A DNA stretch of 64,000 bases, taken from NCBI GenBank assembly GCA_027563935.2, contig CM050451.1, positions 101,397,565 through 101,461,564 on the forward strand. The letters are read 5' to 3'. Source of the DNA: Costus lasius (Eukaryota; Streptophyta; Magnoliopsida; Zingiberales; Costaceae). Below the pieces are notes generated by a model. That model saw only the letters and a program-made list of their open reading frames with translations. It had not been told where the DNA came from and made no database searches. Below are positions 1 to 10,957 of the stretch, piece after piece; within the stretch, counting starts at the first letter, position 1; every line of letters starts with the position of its first letter. The position numbers and the translations under genes are program-made.

Positions 1-835
1 ACTGAGATAGATCCAAGAGGCTTCTGGCCCTTAGTCAGAATACCTACATTGACAAGGTCCTGGAGAGGTTCAACTTGGAGCAATCCAAGAAGGGATACCT
101 TCCAGTAAGACATGGCCTTACTCTCTAAAAGGCCAGTGTACCAACACAGAGGCTGAGAGAGATGACATGAGTCGAGTGCCCTATGCTTAGGTGGTGGGAT
201 CGATCATGTATGCAATGTTGTGTACTAGACCAGTTGTTGCCGATACCAATCCAATCCTAGTTTACAGGACTGGGTGGCTGTAAAGAATATCCTTGAGTAT
301 CCTGAAAAGGACTAAGGATTTGTTCTTGGTCTATGGGGGACAGGAAGAGCTCAGTATGCAGGGCTACACTGATGCATCATTCCAGTCTGACCCTGACGAC
401 TTTAGATCGCAGGCCGGCTATGTGTTCAAGATAAATGGAGGCGCTGTATGCTGGAAGAGCTTCAAGCAATCCACCATAGCAGATTCTACAACCGAGGCTG
501 AGTATGTGGCTGCTTCTGAGGCAGCCAAGGAAGCTGTTTGGATAAAGAAATTCTTATGTGATCTTCAGGTGGTCCCTAGTGCAATGGATCCCATTGAACT
601 CTACTGTAACAACAATGGAACAATTGCACAAGCAAAGGAACCACGGTCTCATCAAAGATCCAAACACATACTCAAAAGATTTCACCTGATCAGAGAGATC
701 ATAGACAGAGGTGATGTCAAGATTAGCAGAGTTGACACAGAGAACAATCTGGCAGACCCATTGACCAAGGCTTTGGTGCAGCAGAAGCATGATGGTCACG
801 CTAGAGATATGGGGTTGAGATTTCTCAACTTCTAG
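1..835 (+). pseudogene. copia pol remnant (RT end and RNase H), family B
   Basis: The first 290 bases encode the end of reverse transcriptase (IDKVLERFNLEQSKKGYLP) but contain a stop and frameshifts. From 293 a continuous frame runs to TAG at 833-835 and covers the RNase H domain, with YTDASFQSD, STTEAEYVAASEA and the C-terminal GLRFLNF. The acidic residues typical of copia RNase H are visible. One usual Asp is changed: CNNNG here against CDNNG in B1. This is a dead copy that would have encoded the end of a Gag-Pol polyprotein. The start is outside the window. Confidence 0.92.
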
Positions 836-845
836 GTCTTAGTGC

Positions 846-856
846 AAGTGGGAGAT
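846..856 (+). other. polypurine tract of B0
   Basis: AAGTGGGAGAT directly precedes the LTR. The same purine-rich sequence precedes every copia 3' LTR in the window. It would prime plus-strand DNA synthesis. Confidence 0.8.
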
Positions 857-1860
857 TGTTGGTGTATATGCCATAGGACCTAGTTTTGGTCCACTTATGT
901 ACTACTTGACAATGATATTTATATCATTCTGGCATTGTCGTTATCTATGTTTGTTTACATCTGCGCATATGTACTGACATGATAATGTCCCTAGAGACAG
1001 ATTGGATCTGTGCTCGAACTTTAGTCCCCAGTCAATGTACCTTAGTGGATATGGGACAGCTATGGTACTTGTGAGACTGGTATCTGGGCTGGTTATGCAC
1101 GTGGTGCTAACGCAGACACATGGGTATATCATTGGAGGATATACTGGAAAGACCCGCTGTGAGGCTATGACTTGGTGTCATGAGTTATCCTCACAAGTGA
1201 TAGGAGATGCATTGATCCCTTGACTTGAGGTCATTGATCATTCTGTATGGTTAGGGACTTGCTTTGATACAACCTAACACCTCACCGTAGTTGGGAGGTC
1301 ATAACGGTTGTCATTGAGCATGTCATGACCCATATGAGAAGGTCGAATGGACAGACATAGGATTTGCCCCTTCCTTAGGGAAGCTTGATATCCATGGAGC
1401 TCCTATATGGCTCTATGACTGGGAGTGTATGGCCATACCCAGGTGAGAACCTGTTCTAGTCATAGCCATGAGATTGGGTGAAAACAAGTGGTGACACACT
1501 TGTCCAATCGGATATCAGTTCGGCAAAGAGACTGTAATGCATCTGTACCTAGTTGCGATGATGGGGATGTCGATGTCGATATCCATTCCAATGACCTGGG
1601 TAGCAGCGATGCACTGCTAGGTGCCACTCACTGCTTGTGGTGACATTTGGTCGACACTGCCAGCGTTAGAGGAACCTATAGGGTCGCACACCTTGATACT
1701 TGAGTTCTCGTATTGATCGGGAAGCCTTATGATCGAGTTATTGGATAACTCGGATCTAATTGAGAGATTTCATCAGCGCCAATGGGCCTGATGTGATGGA
1801 AGAATATTATTGGAGCCAAACTTCATTTTTGGCAGGTTGACCCGTATTTGACCATGGTTG
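857..1860 (+). repeat. B0 3' LTR, segment 1
   Basis: Begins TGTTGGTGTATATGCC and matches the reverse complement of the B1 LTR (22972-24878). It carries the 12-bp palindrome GTATGGCCATAC at 1427-1438, also found in family A LTRs. It is interrupted at 1861 by solo LTR S1; GGTTG (1856-1860) is the duplicated target. No gene is seen; short open frames here are not conserved. Confidence 0.9.
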
Positions 1861-3572
1861 TGTTGGGGTATGCCCTTAAGGCTAATGTTTGAGGCCTTGG
1901 GATTGTATCAGTATCATGTAATAAACTCTTGTGTTTATAAAGGCATGGTTATTATTCAGGTTGTTACCTTGTCTGCTGTAATAAGTGTACTACTGAATAA
2001 TGTCTCAAAGCTGTTCAGCTAGGCTGACATGCTAAATGTCCTTAGTCGATATATCTTGGTGAACATGAGACAGCCTTGATATGGTTAAGACTAATATGTG
2101 TTCTAATCTTATAGGATGCTTCGAGCATGGAATAAGATGTAGACTCATAGGGTACATTGGATGTACTGGACAGACCCTACTAGGATATTCAATTGCTTGT
2201 CACAATATGAATAATCTTTATATGCTACAAGTGGCACATGTCCTTTGACTTGAGATCACTTGTGTTCCTAAATGATGAATGTCATTGTTTTGAGGTAGTT
2301 CAATATCATTTGAAATATAATGGTTATAGACTATCTTGGATAATGATCATGAGTCAGGTTAGGACACTAGTGATAGATAAAGGATTGCCGTCTCCTTGTT
2401 TAAGGAGTGTGATGTTCTAAGGCCCCCCCCTATATGAGATGATTGAGAAAGTGTATGGCCATACCCAGATGACTATGTTCATCTGATTTAATCATGCTCA
2501 TCGTATTGGAGTCACAAGCTTGACACGCTTGTCCAATAAGAACATCCAGTGGCAAAGGATACATGTATGCCTTGTGAAGTGGATTCACACTTGTGCTATG
2601 GTTTGGGTGTAGTCTTGGAAGACTCTTTCCTTTATATCGGGAGACAGTGATGTGTTGCTAGATACCCCTCACTGATCGTGATAATGTAAATTATTGTTAC
2701 CGACATTTAAAGGAAACCCTTAGGGTCGCACAATTTGATGATATGGCTTACTTGAGTCAGATCGTGTGGACTGAATTGTTTGGGTTCAGTTTAAAGGGAT
2801 TTAATCTCTGATTGTAAGTGAGATCTGGTCTGATCATGTTTGATTGATTAGGGCTTGAGATCGGTAAGCTTCGATCGAGAGAGATGATGCTAGATCGGTG
2901 AGATCAAGAGCATCATGAGATGAACGGTTCGATTGGAAACCTTAGGGTTTAGTTGATCTAGACCGATTGGCTTGGGCTGGCTTGGTTTGGCCTTTGGACC
3001 GAACACATTTACTTTGAACCGGTTCAAGAGCTTGAACGTATGGTTCATTGTTTTGGCGTTTTGATCGATTTAGTGATCATGAACGCATGGCTTAATGGAT
3101 TTTCCAATTTTGGAAAGTCATTTAGCGCATGTTCCCTTGAACGCCAAATGACTTGAACGCTCCATTCAACTCTCGTCTCCTTGCTCTTGCTTGACGAGAC
3201 TTTGGCGTGGAGAAGGCGAGGTCTTGGTGTGGAGGTTTGGCAAGCCTAGACATCATCTCTCATTTCCTTACCATACGAGAGGGACCCTTGAAGGACCTTG
3301 CTAGCACAAGGATCTCTAAGGAGCAAGCACATCATCTTGTGTGCGTCAACTAGGGAGAAGATCCCTTTCGATCTTTCTCTTCCAAGTCGCCATCTTCCTC
3401 ATGGCTTTGGTATGTATCTAAACTTCATCAAGTTGATCATATTATCTTGCTAAGATCCATGAAAAACCCTTGCTTCCGCTTGCAATTTTTATGCGCCACC
3501 CTTAAGGGTTTTTCGCCCCCCTCTTGAAAGGGGTTTCATCTGCTTGCGCTCCCCCTTGAAGGGGACTCTTCA
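1861..3572 (+). mobile_element. solo LTR S1, copia family A
   Basis: Starts TGTTGGGGTATGCC and ends GGGGACTCTTCA, 1712 bp, flanked by the perfect TSD GGTTG (1856-1860 and 3573-3577). There is no PBS, coding region or second LTR, so this is a solo LTR left by recombination between the two LTRs of a complete element. It holds the GTATGGCCATAC palindrome near 2455 and a conserved start/donor motif ATG GCT TTG|GTATGT at 3411-3425. The donor is a perfect plant 5' splice consensus. Confidence 0.95.
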
Positions 3573-4366
3573 GGTTGGTCACATTTGAATTAGGGTTGCA
3601 TTGGATTGGATCCAAGTGCTTAATCAACCCATGCAATGATGTTTAGGCTAGCTCATTATCCAATGAGGCCCAATAACAAGATCTCATGAAGAGGAGAAAG
3701 GCTAAAAGGGTATAATGGGGACAAATCTTCTCCCCTAGGCGCCTATGGGCATAATGGGGAGAAGTGGCGCAATTTGCTCTACATGGAAGCAATTGGCGCC
3801 TCCCCTCTTGATCCCTTAAGGTATGAATGCCAATATGGCATTGCTTGGGGCGCAAGGCAAGGCCATGGCGCACAAGGGAAGGCGTGGGAGCAATAGGAAG
3901 GGTTGAATGAGAATTATGGAAATGTCTTGGAGACTTTCCTTGTCTCAAACCTTCTCATCCTAGCCGACCACTTGTCTTCATCCTAGCCTTTCATAAATCG
4001 CCTCTTGCCCTATAAAAGAGCACCTAGTCGAGCCCTCAATTGATGATCAATCCTAAAAGGCGTGAGCACATCAAGAGGGCAAGTGCTTGGAGTCTTGGCG
4101 CATCTTCCATAACCGCAAGCCTCCTCTCCCTTTCCCCTTGGCGCAAGGAGGTCTAGGGCTTGGTGGCTTGAGTAGTTTCTCTCTTCATCCTTCGGCACTT
4201 CTACCTTGGTGGTGGCGCAAGTGAAGTGGAATCTCTCCCTTTGGCTTGGATTTTCTTCCCGAGGCTAGCACCGGGCGTGGAAGAAGAGAACTCAAGAGAT
4301 CCGTGTGTGTGAGACTGCAGAGGGCGCACACTTGGGCGCCTATATCGGCATCACTCCAATCGCTCT
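3573..4366 (+). repeat. B0 3' LTR, segment 2
   Basis: Resumes after S1 and matches the middle of the B1 LTR in reverse complement, for example the GAGGCCCAATAACAAG stretch and the GGCTAGCACCGGGC block. It ends at GCTCT (4362-4366), the target duplicated by S2. No coding sequence is recognised. Confidence 0.88.
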
Positions 4367-4682
4367 TGTAACATCCCGTTATCTTAACCCCAAACAAGCA
4401 ATATGAGTCATGAAAGATACCGGATGTTATCATACAAGATCGATTCACATGCTAAGTAAAACCAAGTTCAGGAAAACCCGATCTGAAAAATTTCACAAAT
4501 CCATTCATAAAAACACCACGAAACACAATTCATAAAGGTACCTGCCACCACGCAATACTTGCACTAGACATATGCAAGTTCACAATTATATCAAACCCGA
4601 TTGCACAAATACAAATCGACTTGAAAATCAAAACAAAGCCATAAAATCGATTCTATAAACTCATGAAACCAATAATAATAAT

Positions 4683-5242
4683 ACCAAACACCGAAACCGT
4701 GATGAACTGTGATGAACTGGCTCATGAATGAGCGCATGGTTCAAAGTGAAGAGAAGTTTGCGCTTGGGTAAAACCAAAGTCGCATGAGAGCATGAACGTG
4801 GGAGTGGTTTTCTATTTTTAGAAACCATGACTCCTAAGCGTGGACACATCTCTCTCGCTTCATTCACACCTTGTCGCCGATTTTGGCTTAGGGTCTTGAG
4901 GCATTCTCGCGTGGAGGAGAGGCTAAGACGACAAGGAAGTTTTCGCCAAGGAGATCTCTCATCCTTTCCACTCGACAAAGGACCTTTGGAGAACCTTGCT
5001 AGCACAAGGATCAACAAAGAGTAGGTGACATCACCTTGTGTGCGCCACCTAAGGAGGAGATCCATTTCGCTCTCTCATTCCAAGACACCATCCAAGTGAT
5101 GGCAATGGTGAGTATCGCTTTTCATTATAAGTTGATCATATTACATGCTTTAAGATCGTATAAGAAACCCTAGATTCCGCTAGAAATTTTGTTGCGCCTC
5201 CTATTAGGGTTTCGCCCCCCCTCTCGAAAGGGGTTCCCTTCA
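4683..5242 (+). repeat. 3' fragment of a family A copia LTR inside S2
   Basis: Closely resembles the last 550 or so bases of the A1 LTR: the 'ctatttttagaaa' stretch, the 'ccttgctagcacaagg' motif, the start/donor motif ATG GCA ATG|GTGAGT at 5099-5113, and a C-rich/G-rich hairpin just before a terminal CCCTTCA. The LTR's 5' two-thirds and the PBS are absent. The right edge is the exact LTR terminus; the left edge falls in a short direct repeat (gatgaactgtgatgaactg). Confidence 0.82.
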
Positions 5243-6585
5243 ATTCAAACATCACAAAGTAGTGTAGTCCTTAGGTTTCATTCTGATTAATTCAGTCTAA
5301 CCTTGCTAAATTATCACCCAATGTTCTCAAACATGAATACATGGTCTTAGATAAATAAACATGAGTTTTATAACATTATTAGCATTTATCAAGCATCCAT
5401 AAAAATCGACATATAGCATTTATCAAGCATACATAAAATCAACATAAAATTAAACATAAAATTAAACATAAAATTAAAACATGTATTCATACAATTGCTT
5501 TACAAATCACTACATGTAACCCACGGTTAACATAACATATTATCTACTAAATTTTAAACCTTAGTTAACATGAATATCATGCTCAAAATCATTGGTTTAA
5601 AACTTCCTAAATTCCATAAATTAATACCTTAAATTTCATATTACAAACTTTCGGTTTTCATAAAACAATCATCAAGATTTCGGTTTCATAATTAACATCA
5701 AAATTTCAGTTTTCATAAATAATTATCAAGATTTCGATTCTCATAATTATTATCAAGAATTCGGTTTTCATAACAATTATCAAGATTATTTCGGTTTTAA
5801 ACATGGAAAGATTTCAAGCAACCAAATTTATCATGTAGCACAACCATAATCATATTGATGTAAATTTCGAATAAGACACCCCACTCACCTCTTAAACCGT
5901 GAACACTAAGGTGAAATTCCTCTACAAAAATTCGTCTAAAGCCTTTGAAGCTCCACCAACGTCGCCACCAATGGAAGGAAGCAACGCCACCACCCACTCA
6001 AGAACGCCGGCCAAGGGAAAGAGGAAGAAGAAAATCGCCCAAGAACTCTTCAAGAATCGCCACTTCTTCTCAAGCCGTCGCCCAAGGTTCTTCCAAGCCA
6101 ACAAAAACGCCAACCTCTTTACCCTAGTCGCTAAACCCCTTAAAAATTTCGGTTTTTAATGTTTAACCCGCTAACCAATTAATTCAAAAGGGTTTAACCC
6201 ATTTAACTAATAAATTCGAATTTTAAACCCAATTAGTGTAAACCCAATAACTAATTAATTTAACCATTAACTAATAATTAACCACTCACTTAACGAAAAT
6301 CCAATAAAGATTTAATTAACATCCAATAAGGATTTAATTAACCAATAAGCTCTAATTAATTAACTTAAAATTAACAACCCATAAATTCTAATTAATTAAT
6401 TATAAATTAGCAACCAATAAATTCTAATCAACTAATTACAAATTAACCATCAATAAGCCAGTTAATTAACATCCAATAAGCTAGTTAATTAACATCCAAT
6501 ACTGCTTAACGTAATATCCACAGTCAATGATTTTATTTAAATCAAAAATAATACTTACCAGGACTTAAGATCCTTGGATCTTACA
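5243..6585. repeat. AT-rich 3' part of S2 with short imperfect tandem repeats
   Basis: No gene is recognised. From about 6160 to 6500 the sequence repeats variants of CCAATAAGCTAGTTAATTAACAT; two adjacent copies of this 23-bp unit lie near 6451-6498. The frame at 5899-6159 (Lys/Arg-rich, 86 codons) has no recognisable domain and is probably chance. Confidence 0.6.
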
Positions 6586-6746
6586 GCTCTTAAGGTATTT
6601 CCTAACTCATCGTGTCGACTCCCTTGCTTGCGATCTTCACTGGGTTTTTGGGACCGGTCTGTTTCGGGGATATTGCTTCCGCTGTGCAATGTATTTTGTA
6701 ATCTCTGACTCTGAAAATTGTAAAATATCCCCGGGGTTTCCCAACA
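6586..6746 (+). repeat. B0 3' LTR, segment 3
   Basis: Last part of the B0 LTR after S2. It contains the donor-like TTAAG|GTATTT at 6591-6600 and ends GGGGTTTCCCAACA. The donor-to-end distance of about 150 bp matches the B1 and B2 LTRs. Confidence 0.9.
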
Positions 6747-6751
6747 GGTGT

Positions 6752-8362
6752 CTCCCACTCCATACCCCGTACGGAATCTTGGAGACACTCTTAGATGGAA
6801 CATTATTCAGTATGAGAGAAGCTATCTCAAGTGCATGTCCCCAAAACGAGGATGGTAGAGTTGCATGACTCATCATAGATCGAACCATGTCCAACAAGGT
6901 TTGATTTCTCCACTTAGACATACCATTCCATTGAGGTGTTCCAGGAGGAGTGAGTTGGGATAGAATCCCACACTCTCTAAGATAGTCGAAGAACTCACCG
7001 GTCAGGTACTCTCCACCACAATCTGATCAAAGTGCCTTAATAGATCTACCTAGCTGGTTCTCTACTTCATGTCTGAATTCCTTAAATTTCTCTAAGGATT
7101 CAAACTTATGTCTCATCAAATAGACATAACCATATCTACTGAAATCTTTAGTAAATGTGATGAAGTAGTTGTACCCTCCTCTGGCTTGTTTACTGAATGG
7201 CCCACACACATCACTATGTATGAGATCCAACAAACCTCCTGCCCTCTCACCAATCTTGGTGAAGGGCACTTTTGTCATTTTTCCTATTAAACAAGGCTCA
7301 TAAGTATCAAACTCCTCCAAGGAGGTTGAATCTAATAATCCATTTGCATGGAGTTGTTGAATGCGATTTTTGTTTATATGGGCTAATCGACAATGCCAAA
7401 GGTATGTACCAACTGAACCACTCAGTTTGATCCTTTTATGATTTATGTTATATATAGACTTATCCATGTCCAAGACATATAAGCCATTGCACAAGGTACC
7501 CTTCCCATAAAACATATTTGCAAATGAAAAAGAACAAGTGTCCTCTTTTATTTCAAATTTATTTCCTTTCCTTGCCAAGCAAGGAATAGATACAATGTTT
7601 AAAGGAAGATACATAATAGCAATGATCTAACTCTAACTAAAGTCCAGAAGGCAAGGAGAGAGTCAAAAGTCCTACGGCAACAGCAGCAACCTGAGCTCCG
7701 TTTCCAATACGTAGGTCAATCTATCCAGGCCGCACCAATATACTTCTTTTAAGCTCCTGCATATTTGTACAAATATGAGCTCCGCATGCGGTATCCAATA
7801 CCCATGACATAGAAGTAGAAAGGTTGACTTCGTTAACATAAATACCTGAGCCAGAAGATGAAGCCTTGCTTCTCTTCTCCTCATTCTGAAGTTGCACTAT
7901 GTCAATCATGTGAGTTGGCACTCCACATGAATAGCACCTATTATTCATGACCTTTTCTCTCTTTATCATCAATGTCTTAGTTAAGCCTTTGAGCTCAATC
8001 CATTGAATGTCTACTTTCAGAGGGTTGAGCCCAACCAAAACGTCGAAAAGCTGCCTTAGATTATAAATAATCTCGAAAGCACTCTTCTGATCATATTGCC
8101 CTTGAAAACCAGGCGATATGTTGGTCAGCATCAAATTAGCAACCTCCAAAGTATCAGCCTGATGCTTAAAAGCATCCTTCTCAGCCGCTGAGGCCGAGCA
8201 TGGAAGTGGCTCAGGAATAGGCTGCTCAAGGACATATAGCTTCCTCTCGAGCTTTGAGGACTATCCTCAAGTTCCGATACCAGCCCATAAAGTTATTCCA
8301 ACCAACTTATCCCTTTTCTAAGACATAGATCGTAGTAACCATCTACTATTGTTCGTATCCAT
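6752..8362 (-). pseudogene. copia gag-pol remnant of B2 (Gag to integrase)
   Basis: Starts at 8362 (ATGGATACG) just after a TTGTAG acceptor-like site. Stops and frameshifts are frequent. Recognisable pieces are: a Gag fragment; a damaged zinc knuckle (CYSCGVPTHM, final Cys of the CCHC lost); protease VLDTACGAH near 7810; integrase zinc region HCRLAHINKNRI and the GLLDLIHSDVCGPF Asp (7027-7614); and part of the catalytic core (NQTLLDMVRSMMSH, 6637-6921). Compared with B1 about 350 bases of Gag are deleted. The RT and RNase H regions are off-window behind B0. Confidence 0.88.
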
Positions 8363-8707
8363 TAATCTACAACAACGAAGAGAGCAGATTTGTACTACTT
8401 CGAATCATTTAATCGGGACTTGCATTAAATGATTATGGCTCCCACTATTTTATTCGAATTGACAACCCACAAAGTCAATCGGGAAATCGGAGATTTCCTA
8501 GTGAGATGAGATCCTTATTTCACATGAGGCTTTGCGTCCCACGAGGGTGGGATGAGATGCACAAAGGGACTCATGCTTCTTAAGGTGGGCACGCCGGCCG
8601 ATTGCACCTAGGCAATTCCCCTTCTCAAGACAGTTCAGGCATTTTGTGCCCAGCTAGGGCTGGAACAACACAAAACCCTAACCTCTCGAGGCCGCCTCTA
8701 GAGTTCC
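8363..8707 (-). other. B2 leader, gag-proximal part with hairpins
   Basis: Non-coding. It ends (in transcript sense) with the TTGTAG acceptor before gag. Between 8530 and 8675 are three stem-loops matching those of the B1 leader with compensating stem changes: CTTTG/CAAAG enclosing TCCCAC/GTGGGA; ATTGC/GCAAT; and TTTTGTG/CACAAAA enclosing CCAGC/GCTGG. Interrupted at 8708 by S3. Confidence 0.75.
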
Positions 8708-10957
8708 TGTTGGGGAATGCCGGGTGTAATTTAAAATTTTTGTAGTCCCAGGATGCAGCGGAAGAAGCATTACACCCGAAACACATTCCGGTCCCAAGGA
8801 TCCATGCGAGAGAGAAGACACAAGGATGTGTTAGAGATGTACCTCTTTTGCTTGTCTAGATGTCGAAGCCATGTTGAAGACGCCCAAGTGTTCGTCCTCT
8901 ACAAGTATCCACGCGTCGACTCCTTGATCGTTGCTCCCTTCCACGCTTGGTGCTAGCCTCGGGAAGAGAATCAGAACTTCACTCCACTTCTCTTGCGCCA
9001 CCTCCAAGATGAAAGCGCCAAGAAGGGGAGATGAGGAAGATGATGCCGCCAACTTGTTTTCTTCTTCTTCCTTGCTTGCGCCACTTGAAAGCAAGATGCG
9101 CCAATGACAATAAGAGTGAAAGGGGCTTGCGACAATGGAAGGAGAAGTCACCAAGCCTAATCTCTCTTTGCGCCAAGAAGAGGAGAAGAAGAAGGGATGG
9201 TTTCGGCCACTTGGAAGAAGGGTTGCGCCAAGTCTATGGTTGTCGCCCTTTGCCCTTGCTCACGCCTCCTAGAAGTCCTCCTCACGAATCAACCTCTCAA
9301 TGAGGCGACTAGGGTCCTATTAATAGGACAAGGGGCGGTTTGAGCAATGGCTTGGATCATGCCAAGTGGGCGGTTAGGATGAGAGGGGTTTGTGGTAAGG
9401 AAAGTCTCCAAGACTTTTCCATAAACCTCATTCAACCTTTCCTAATTTGCCCAATTGTCATATCAGCCCATGACATGCCTTAGAGGCATTCTTTCCATCC
9501 AAGGAGAAGGGCTAGGGGCAACAAGCATGAAGAGTTTCGGTTAAGCAAAGGTTTGAGGGGAATTAGGGTTTAGATAAGGAAAGTCTCTAAGACTTTACCA
9601 TAAATCTTATCCCTCTTGATATATGCGCCTATGCTCTTTCCAAAAGAGTCATGAAGCCATATCAGCCCCAACACTTACCATAGAGGCAAGATACCATCAA
9701 GGGATCAAAGGGGGAGGCGCCTAATGCTTCCTTATGAAGCAACATGCGCCCACTTCACCCCATTATGCCCTTGGCGCCAATGGGGTGAAACTCTTCCCCA
9801 TTATACCCTTATTTGCTTATACCTCTTCATGACAACTAATTATTGGGCCTCATTGGATAATGAGCTAGCCCAAACTTCATGGTATGAGTTGATTAAGCCA
9901 TTGGATCCAATCCAATGCAACCCCAATCCAAATGTGACCAATCTAGGTCAATTTCGGGTCAACCTGCCAAAAATGAAGTTTGGCTCCAATAACTTTCTTC
10001 CATCTCATCAGGCCCATTGGCGCTGATGAAATCTTCCAAATGGATCCAAGTTATCCAATAACTTGATCCTAATGCTTCTGAATAAAACAACGTCAAGAGT
10101 CTATTGCGTGTGACCCTGTAGGATCCATATGACGATGGCAATGATGTAAACATCATAAGTAGTGAGAGGTATCTAGCAACACATCACTACTACCCATGTC
10201 ATAGGACTTAAGTCATTGTGGCAACAACTCCTAACAAGCAACAAGGATTCCTATTGCATTACAGATCTCTTTGCCTAAACTGATATCCTGCCATTGGATT
10301 AGTCTTAAGTTTATCATCCAATGCTTTGGTCATGACTCAACAAGTGTGGCCACACTTTCCTGTCATGCACCAATAAGGTGGGGTGCCCCGAGGTGGATAT
10401 CACGCTTCCAATAAGGAAGGGGCAAATCCTACTATTGGTCATCCATGTCTCTACATGACTTATGACATGCCCAATGACAGTCGTTTTGATCTCCCAGTTA
10501 CGGAGAGACGTAAGACTGTATCAAAGCATATCCATCATCAAATCTAGACATGAATACCTCAAGTCTAAGGATCAATGCAAAACCTCTTGTATGTGAGATT
10601 GACTTGTTGACTAGACAAGTCAATCCTCACAGTGGATCACTCCAGTGCATCCAATGCACCTGTATGTCTGCGTTACTGTGCCCTGCACCTAACCAGCCCA
10701 TACACCAATCTCACATGTACCAAAGCTGTCCCATATCTGCTAAGGTACCTTGTCTGGGGATTGCTTATGAGAATGGATCTAATTCAAACTCCTGGGACAT
10801 TATTTATGCAATTCAATACATCAACGCAGGTAAAGCAATCTGCATAATAACGACCAATCCTTTATTGATTATATCAATTTCATTGATTCTATCAAAGTAC
10901 ATTCGAACAATGCCTGACCATGTCCATACATTGGTCTGCAGGGCATATAAACCAACA
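8708..10957 (-). mobile_element. solo LTR S3, copia family B relative
   Basis: 2250 bp. On the minus strand it starts TGTTGGTTTATATGCCC and ends with the TTCCCCAACA type of terminus. It is flanked by the perfect TSD GTTCC (8703-8707 and 10958-10962). It aligns along its length with the B1 LTR but is diverged and about 340 bp longer, mostly through an internal duplication near 9395-9715, so it is a sister subfamily. A donor-like AG|GTAC lies near 8840. No PBS or coding region is attached, hence solo. The Gag leader of B2 continues on both sides. Confidence 0.93.
9395..9715 (-). repeat. imperfect direct duplication in S3
   Basis: Two diverged copies of one LTR block. Each contains AAGGAAAGTCTC, then GACTTT.CCATAAA, then CATATCAGCCC, then an 'accatcaaggg'-type stretch (first copy about 9395-9525, second about 9577-9715). 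The B1 LTR has a single copy near 23547-23655. Confidence 0.65.

Larger units (their letters stand above)
4367..6585 (+). mobile_element. solo LTR S2, probably Ty3 (Del/Tekay-like)
   Basis: 2219 bp starting TGTAACATCCCG and ending GATCTTACA, so the ends are an inverted TGTAA/TTACA. It is flanked by the TSD GCTCT (4362-4366 and 6586-6590). TGTAACA-type LTR ends are known for large plant Ty3 elements of the Del/Tekay group; the assignment is inference. It has no PBS or protein domain, so I call it a solo LTR. Part of it (about 4683-5242) is a piece of a family A copia LTR, which makes it a composite. The orientation is assumed from the TGTAACATCC start. Confidence 0.8.
1..6746 (+). mobile_element. 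Copia family B element B0, 3' portion, nested in B2
   Basis: 3' part of a Ty1/copia element: decayed end of pol, polypurine tract, and a 3' LTR in three pieces (857-1860, 3573-4366, 6586-6746; about 1949 bp once the two inserts are removed). The LTR starts TGTTGG and ends CCCAACA. The next 5 bases, GGTGT at 6747-6751, are the expected right copy of its TSD; the left copy is outside the window. It interrupts the integrase region of B2, which runs on the opposite strand from 6752. Confidence 0.93.

Noticed and set aside
6160..6500. AT-rich tandem repeats as a satellite or scaffold-attachment site
   Set aside because: Only a few imperfect units, confined to the S2 LTR. Nothing in the sequence supports a separate function.
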